From Acidobacteriota bacterium (GTDB taxonomy: Bacteria; Acidobacteriota; Vicinamibacteria; Marinacidobacterales; SMYC01): 18,503 nt of DNA. The stretch lies in assembly GCA_029263435.1 (NCBI GenBank), contig JAJCXL010000247.1, positions 1 to 18,503 on the forward strand, written 5' to 3'. Below the pieces are notes generated by a model. The model was given only the letters and a program-made list of their open reading frames with translations, was not told the origin of the DNA and ran no database searches. Each line of letters opens with the position of its first letter. The stretch's first letter is position 1. Positions 14,409 to 18,503 of the stretch are shown here, one piece after another. Position numbers and translations under genes: made by a program.

Positions 14409-15286
14409 ATCGCTTCGCTCGCCGGTGCCTCCACGCGGTGCTCCCGCGCGCTGCGAGTCAAGGTTCCATGGAGCGCTTCCAGCTCCATCGGTTTTGCGTG
14501 AGTGAGGTCGTAGTGGAGCGAGGAATACCACTCGCCGGGCAATTCTGAGGCGATGCTCATGATGCGCTCGGTGGTGTCCGGAGGCAAGTCCACCCCCACG
14601 GCCCGACCCACCGCCACCGCTTCTTCCACCAGGCGTTGGTACAGGCCGAAGGCGGCCTCCGAAGCCCGGATCTCTCCTATCGGTAGCCTGACCGCCGCGG
14701 TCATCCCCGCGGTCGCGCAGATCATCGCGTATTTGCGCCACAGCTCGACGCGAATGTCGGTCGCGAGCTCCGCGTCGATACCACCCCGCTCGCACACGGA
14801 TAGGAACCGCTCGAGGCGCGGGCTCGCGGCCCCGGTAAGCTCTCCGAACACGATGCGGGCGAGCGAGCCTTGGTGCACGATGGCTCCGGGCTCCTCGATG
14901 GTCGACAGAATATAGGCGACCCCTCCCACGACGTGCTGCGCTCCAATCGTCGAAGAGAGCGTGTCTTCATTGTCCACCCCGTTTTGGAGCGTGATGACGG
15001 CGGTGTTCTCTCCCAAGAGCGGACCCAAATGCTCGGCAGCGCTCAGGGTCTCCGTTGCTTTCACGCAGAACAGCACGATGTCGCTCGCTCCGATCTCTTG
15101 GGGAGCGTCGGTGGCGGGAAGAGAGAGCGTCACGTCTCCACGCGGACTCGTTAGCTTGAGCCCGTCGCGTTTCAGGGCCGCCAAATGCTGGCCGCGGGCG
15201 ATGAGGTGGACCTCGGCGCCCGTCTGCGCGAGTCGGGCGCCGAAATACCCTCCGATGCCCCCGGCGCCGAACACGGCAATCTTCAT
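14360..15286 (-). CDS. panE: 2-dehydropantoate 2-reductase (ketopantoate reductase)
   Basis: NADPH-dependent reductase of pantothenate (coenzyme A) synthesis that reduces ketopantoate to pantoate. The ATG at 15286 is chosen because the protein then starts MKIAVFGAGGIGGYFGARL, the usual Rossmann start with GAGGIGG at 7-13, preceded by GCGAGAG. A GTG at 15319 that overlaps the dnaE stop (GTGA) would add 11 residues and is the alternative if the genes are coupled. Other family blocks are FCVKATET, VITLQNGVDNEDTL, the ELWRKYAMICATAGMTAAVR helix with the catalytic Lys, and SSLHYDLTHAKPMELEALHGTLTR near the C-terminus. At 308 residues it has a normal length. Several PanE-like paralogues act on other 2-oxoacids, so the exact substrate is not certain. 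Confidence 0.88.
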   Translation of the reverse strand: MKIAVFGAGGIGGYFGARLAQTGAEVHLIARGQHLAALKRDGLKLTSPRGDVTLSLPATDAPQEIGASDIVLFCVKATETLSAAEHLGPLLGENTAVITLQNGVDNEDTLSSTIGAQHVVGGVAYILSTIEEPGAIVHQGSLARIVFGELTGAASPRLERFLSVCERGGIDAELATDIRVELWRKYAMICATAGMTAAVRLPIGEIRASEAAFGLYQRLVEEAVAVGRAVGVDLPPDTTERIMSIASELPGEWYSSLHYDLTHAKPMELEALHGTLTRSAREHRVEAPASEAIYGVLSPWALRNKASK

Positions 15287-15315
15287 CGCTCTCGCGGTCG
15301 CCTCTTTGTCGGACG

Positions 15316-18300
15316 TCACGCCTGAACCGTCGTCGGGCCTTCGTCAGCATCGCCGAGCGGCTCCAGGCGACTCTTCGACAAGCGAACCGCGCCGTCACCG
15401 CACATCGCTTCGAGACTGGTCACGAGATCGGTCGTGGGGTCGACCCGAACGAAAGGGTGCGGGCGGATCAAGGCCGTGAAGTCTTTCCCTACGAGCTCGA
15501 AGCGAATTTCGCAGTCACCGCGATGGTGCTCGACGAGCTCTCGTAGGTGCGGCACCGTATCCTCATAGAATGATTCGAGCGTGACTCGCACCGTCATCGA
15601 GCCCGCCTCTCGTTGCCGTACCTCATCGAGCAAGACGATCTTGGCCGCCAAGACTTTTCCGCTGTCCTCGGCCGCTTCGGGCTTGCCTTTGACGAGGACG
15701 ACGACATCGTTGCTCAGCAGTCCGAACGCTTCCTTGTAGAGAGTTGGAAACACGACGACCTCAGCGCCGCCATGCTGGTCTTCGAGTCGAAACACGGCCA
15801 TGGCGTCACCCTTGCGGGTTCGCAAGGTCCGGATGCCGACGATGAGCCCCGCAATGGAGACCTCTTTCGCCTCGGGGTCGTCTCCCAGGGTGCGGGTATC
15901 GCAGGTCGCGTAAGTAGAGATCTCGTGCGTGTAGCTATCCAGTGGATGGCCGCTCAGGAAAAATCCGAGCGTCGCTTTTTCCGAGGCGAGAAGGTCCGTG
16001 TCGCTCCACTCCGGAAGATCGGGGAGCTGGTCGAGCTCGGGGGTTCGACGGACCGAGCCCATCTCGCCGAACAGATTCCCTTGCCCGCTCTCGCGCTCGC
16101 GCTGTACCTGCTGACCGTAGTCGAGCGCTCGATCGAGGGTCGCCGCGAGCTGTGAGCGTTTCGCGTCGGCGCCGAAGCTGTCGAAGCTTCCGGATTTGAC
16201 GAGGCTCTCGAGCACCCGTTTGTTCACGAGCCGTAGGTCGACCTCCTCGCAGAGATCCGCCGGCGATGAGAACGACCCTTTGTTCTTCCTTGCCTCCAAG
16301 ATGGACAAGATCGCAGACTCACCGACATTTTTAACCGCCGCCAGACCGAAGCGAATTTGCTCGCCCACCACCGCGAAGTCCAGCTCGCTCTCGTTGACGT
16401 CGGGGGGAAGCACTTCGAGCCCCATGTCGCGGCATGCATTGAGGTACTGCACGACCTTATCGGTGTTCTGTTTTTCCGACGTCAGAAGAGCCGCCATGAA
16501 GAACACGGGATAGTTCGCCTTCAAGTAGCCGGTCTGGTAGGCCAGCAGCGCATAGGCCGCGGAGTGAGACCGGTTGAAGCCGTAGCCCGCGAAATGCTCC
16601 ATCAGGTCGAAGATCTTTCCGGCCTTCTTCTCAGGGACGTTCTTCTCTTTCGCACCCTGCATGAACTTCTCGCGCTGGGCCTCCATGACGTCCGCTTTCT
16701 TCTTGCCCATCGCGCGCCGGAGCATGTCCGCCTCTCCGAGCGTAAAGCCGGCGAGCTTCGACGCAATCTGCATCACCTGCTCCTGGTAGACGATCACGCC
16801 GAGCGTATCGGAGAGAATTTCCTCCAGTGCCGGAAGCTCGTATTTGACGGCCACTTTGCCCCATTTGCGTTTGATGAAATCGTCGATCATCCCGCTTCGG
16901 ATGGGCCCCGGACGATACAAGGCGTTGAGTGCGGTCAAGTCATTGAGCTTCTCCGGCTTGAAACGTCGAAGAATGTCACGCATCCCTTCGCTTTCGAACT
17001 GAAACACCCCGAAGGTGTCCCCTCTGGTGAACAACTCATAGGTCTTGGTATCGTCGACGGGCAGGGTGTCGAGGTCGACCGTCTCACCCAGCTGGCGGGC
17101 GATCATCTTCACGCAATTGTCGATGAGCGTCAGTGTGCGCAGCCCGAGAAAATCCATCTTGAGCAGCCCGATATCTTCACAGTCCCGCATATCGAACTGC
17201 GTCGTGATTTCACCTCGGCTCCCTCGATAGAGCGGCAAATACTCGGTCAGTGCCTCGGGAGCGATTACCACACCTGCCGCGTGGGTCGAAGCGTGCCGGC
17301 TCACACCTTCTAGCCGCTTCGCGGACTCGACGAGACTTGCGACTTGCGGGTCGTTCCGGATGGCTTCCTGGAGCTGCGGCACTTCCTCGAGGGCCGACTC
17401 CAGGGTCGCGTCGAGCGTCGCCGGGATGAGTTTCGCGATCCGGTCGACGTCCGCATAAGGAATGTCGAGGACGCGTCCGACGTCACGAATGACGGCGCGC
17501 GCCTTCATCGTCCCGAAGGTAATGATCTGCGCGACGTTGTCTCGACCGTATTTCTCCGTCACGTATTCGATCACTTCTCCTCGCCGCGCTTCGCAAAAAT
17601 CGATATCGATATCGGGCATCGACACCCGTTCCGGATTCAAGAAGCGCTCGAAGAGAAGCTCGTGCTCGAGCGGATCGATATCGGTGATCCTCAAGCTATA
17701 GGCAACGAGGCTGCCCGCGGCCGAGCCCCGCCCCGGACCGACCGGAATCCCCTGATCGCGTGCATAGCGAATGAAATCCCACGTGATGAGGAAGTAGCTC
17801 GGAAACCCCATCTCGTCGATGATGCCGATCTCTCTTTTCAACCGAGCTTCGTACTCCGCCCGATCGTGCCGGGCAGCCGGACCGATGACGCGCCACCGCG
17901 CCTCGAGTCCCTCCCAGACCACGCGCTCGAAGTAGCTGTTGACGGTCTCCCCCTCGGGAACCTCGAACCGGGGGAGTTGAAAGCCGTCGCGGTCCATGTT
18001 GATCTCGACTCGCTCCGCGATGTTGAGAGTGTTGTCGTAGGCCTCCTGATAACCCGCGAACAGCGCGCTCATTTCCTCCGAAGACTTGAAGTAGAACTGG
18101 TTGCCCGGATAGCGCATCCGTTTCTCGTCGGCGGCTTTCTTGCCGGTGCCGATGCACAGCAAGATGTCATGCGCCACGGCGTCATCCTGAGAAATATAGT
18201 GACAGTCGTTGGTGGCGACGGTCTGGATCCCTTCCTTGCGCGCAAGCTCCATCAAGCTCGTGTTGACTTTTTGTTCGTCCTTCGACCCCTGACCGTGATC

Positions 18301-18503
18301 TTGAATCTCGAGAAAGAAATTGTCCTTTCCCAGAATGTCTCGAAAGACACCGGCCGCTCGGAGCGCCTTCTGATCGTCGCCCCGCAGCGCGGCTTGCGGG
18401 ACCTCCCCTTTGAGGCAGGCGGACAGACCGATCAGCCCCTCGGAGTGTTTCGCGAGGAGCTCCTTGTCGATGCGGGGCTTGTAGTAGAACCCTTCGAGGA
18501 AAC
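15316..18503 (-). CDS. dnaE: DNA polymerase III alpha subunit, 5' end outside the window
   Basis: Replicative polymerase catalytic subunit. 1061 residues are visible; the N-terminal part (most of the PHP domain) is cut by the window end. The frame stays open to the last base, and upstream of an internal TTG at 18255 it reads NFFLEIQDHGQGSKDEQKVN, the end of the PHP region. The catalytic acidic motif is PDIDIDF (about 17600-17620). Palm/fingers blocks follow: GSAAGSLVAYSLRITDIDP, HAAGVVIAP, FQFESEGM, YRPGPIRSGMIDDFI, MGKKKADVM and FNRSHSAAYALLAYQTGYLKANYP. The HhH region and the OB domain (VSIAGLIVGIRTLRTRKGDAMAVFRLEDQHG) are present, with a normal C-terminus. This is DnaE type, not PolC. It is followed directly by panE. 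Confidence 0.97.
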   Translation of the reverse strand, partial: FLEGFYYKPRIDKELLAKHSEGLIGLSACLKGEVPQAALRGDDQKALRAAGVFRDILGKDNFFLEIQDHGQGSKDEQKVNTSLMELARKEGIQTVATNDCHYISQDDAVAHDILLCIGTGKKAADEKRMRYPGNQFYFKSSEEMSALFAGYQEAYDNTLNIAERVEINMDRDGFQLPRFEVPEGETVNSYFERVVWEGLEARWRVIGPAARHDRAEYEARLKREIGIIDEMGFPSYFLITWDFIRYARDQGIPVGPGRGSAAGSLVAYSLRITDIDPLEHELLFERFLNPERVSMPDIDIDFCEARRGEVIEYVTEKYGRDNVAQIITFGTMKARAVIRDVGRVLDIPYADVDRIAKLIPATLDATLESALEEVPQLQEAIRNDPQVASLVESAKRLEGVSRHASTHAAGVVIAPEALTEYLPLYRGSRGEITTQFDMRDCEDIGLLKMDFLGLRTLTLIDNCVKMIARQLGETVDLDTLPVDDTKTYELFTRGDTFGVFQFESEGMRDILRRFKPEKLNDLTALNALYRPGPIRSGMIDDFIKRKWGKVAVKYELPALEEILSDTLGVIVYQEQVMQIASKLAGFTLGEADMLRRAMGKKKADVMEAQREKFMQGAKEKNVPEKKAGKIFDLMEHFAGYGFNRSHSAAYALLAYQTGYLKANYPVFFMAALLTSEKQNTDKVVQYLNACRDMGLEVLPPDVNESELDFAVVGEQIRFGLAAVKNVGESAILSILEARKNKGSFSSPADLCEEVDLRLVNKRVLESLVKSGSFDSFGADAKRSQLAATLDRALDYGQQVQRERESGQGNLFGEMGSVRRTPELDQLPDLPEWSDTDLLASEKATLGFFLSGHPLDSYTHEISTYATCDTRTLGDDPEAKEVSIAGLIVGIRTLRTRKGDAMAVFRLEDQHGGAEVVVFPTLYKEAFGLLSNDVVVLVKGKPEAAEDSGKVLAAKIVLLDEVRQREAGSMTVRVTLESFYEDTVPHLRELVEHHRGDCEIRFELVGKDFTALIRPHPFVRVDPTTDLVTSLEAMCGDGAVRLSKSRLEPLGDADEGPTTVQA

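Noticed and set aside
15287..15319. GTG start of panE overlapping the dnaE stop
   Set aside because: Not excluded, but it puts 11 non-conserved residues before the standard Rossmann N-terminus, and the ATG at 15286 has a better ribosome-binding site.

Overview
The window looks like the chromosome of a GC-rich (roughly 60 % by eye) diderm bacterium. It carries LPS-transport genes (LptB and an LptC/LptA-like protein), acetyl-CoA carboxylase, sigma-54 and a regulatory PTS. The gene order accA-lptC-lptB-rpoN-hpf-rapZ-EIIA-ptsH-ptsI, the divergent enzyme I and the large LptC/OstA fusion would fit Acidobacteriota or a Myxococcota/Desulfobacterota-like lineage. The sequence alone does not settle the phylum. 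No tRNA, rRNA, CRISPR array, insertion sequence or phage gene was seen.

Layout. (1) Bases 2-1975 (+): the 3' part of a large secreted-type alpha/beta hydrolase of the Abhydrolase_10 kind, cut by the window start. (2) Bases 2013-3560 (-): a TIR-TPR-beta-sandwich-TIR-like protein, convergent with the hydrolase. (3) Bases 3665-4051 (-): a small exported Cys-rich TRASH/YHS-like putative metal-binding protein. (4) Bases 4117-13479 (-): one long, tightly packed run, in transcription order accA, lptC-lptA fusion, lptB, rpoN, hpf, rapZ, EIIA(Man), ptsH, ptsI. Five junctions are 4-nt ATGA/GTGA overlaps, one is a 1-nt gap, and two are longer spacers (55 and 96 bp). (5) Bases 13560-14408 (+): a secreted protein with a JAMM-like HxH...SxxD signature, divergent from accA. 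(6) Bases 14360-18503 (-): dnaE (5' end outside the window) followed by panE, which runs tail-to-tail into the secreted-protein gene with a 49-bp overlap.

How it works together. The central run joins fatty-acid precursor synthesis (AccA), export of LPS to the outer membrane (LptCA, LptB), sigma-54, ribosome hibernation (HPF) and a transport-free regulatory PTS (EI, HPr with His15 and Ser46, EIIA-Man, RapZ). No EIIB or EIIC permease is present, so the PTS is probably a phospho-relay sensing metabolic state and coupled to cell-envelope synthesis and sigma-54 genes. HprK, which often lies in such clusters and would act on HPr Ser46, is absent here.

Points most worth a second look: the double-TIR protein whose C-terminal copy has Asp where the catalytic Glu is expected; the LptC-LptA single-chain fusion; enzyme I with altered active-site motifs; the secreted JAMM-like protein; a tandem 37-bp hairpin repeat between rpoN and hpf; and -10-like elements so close to three start codons that leaderless transcripts are predicted.
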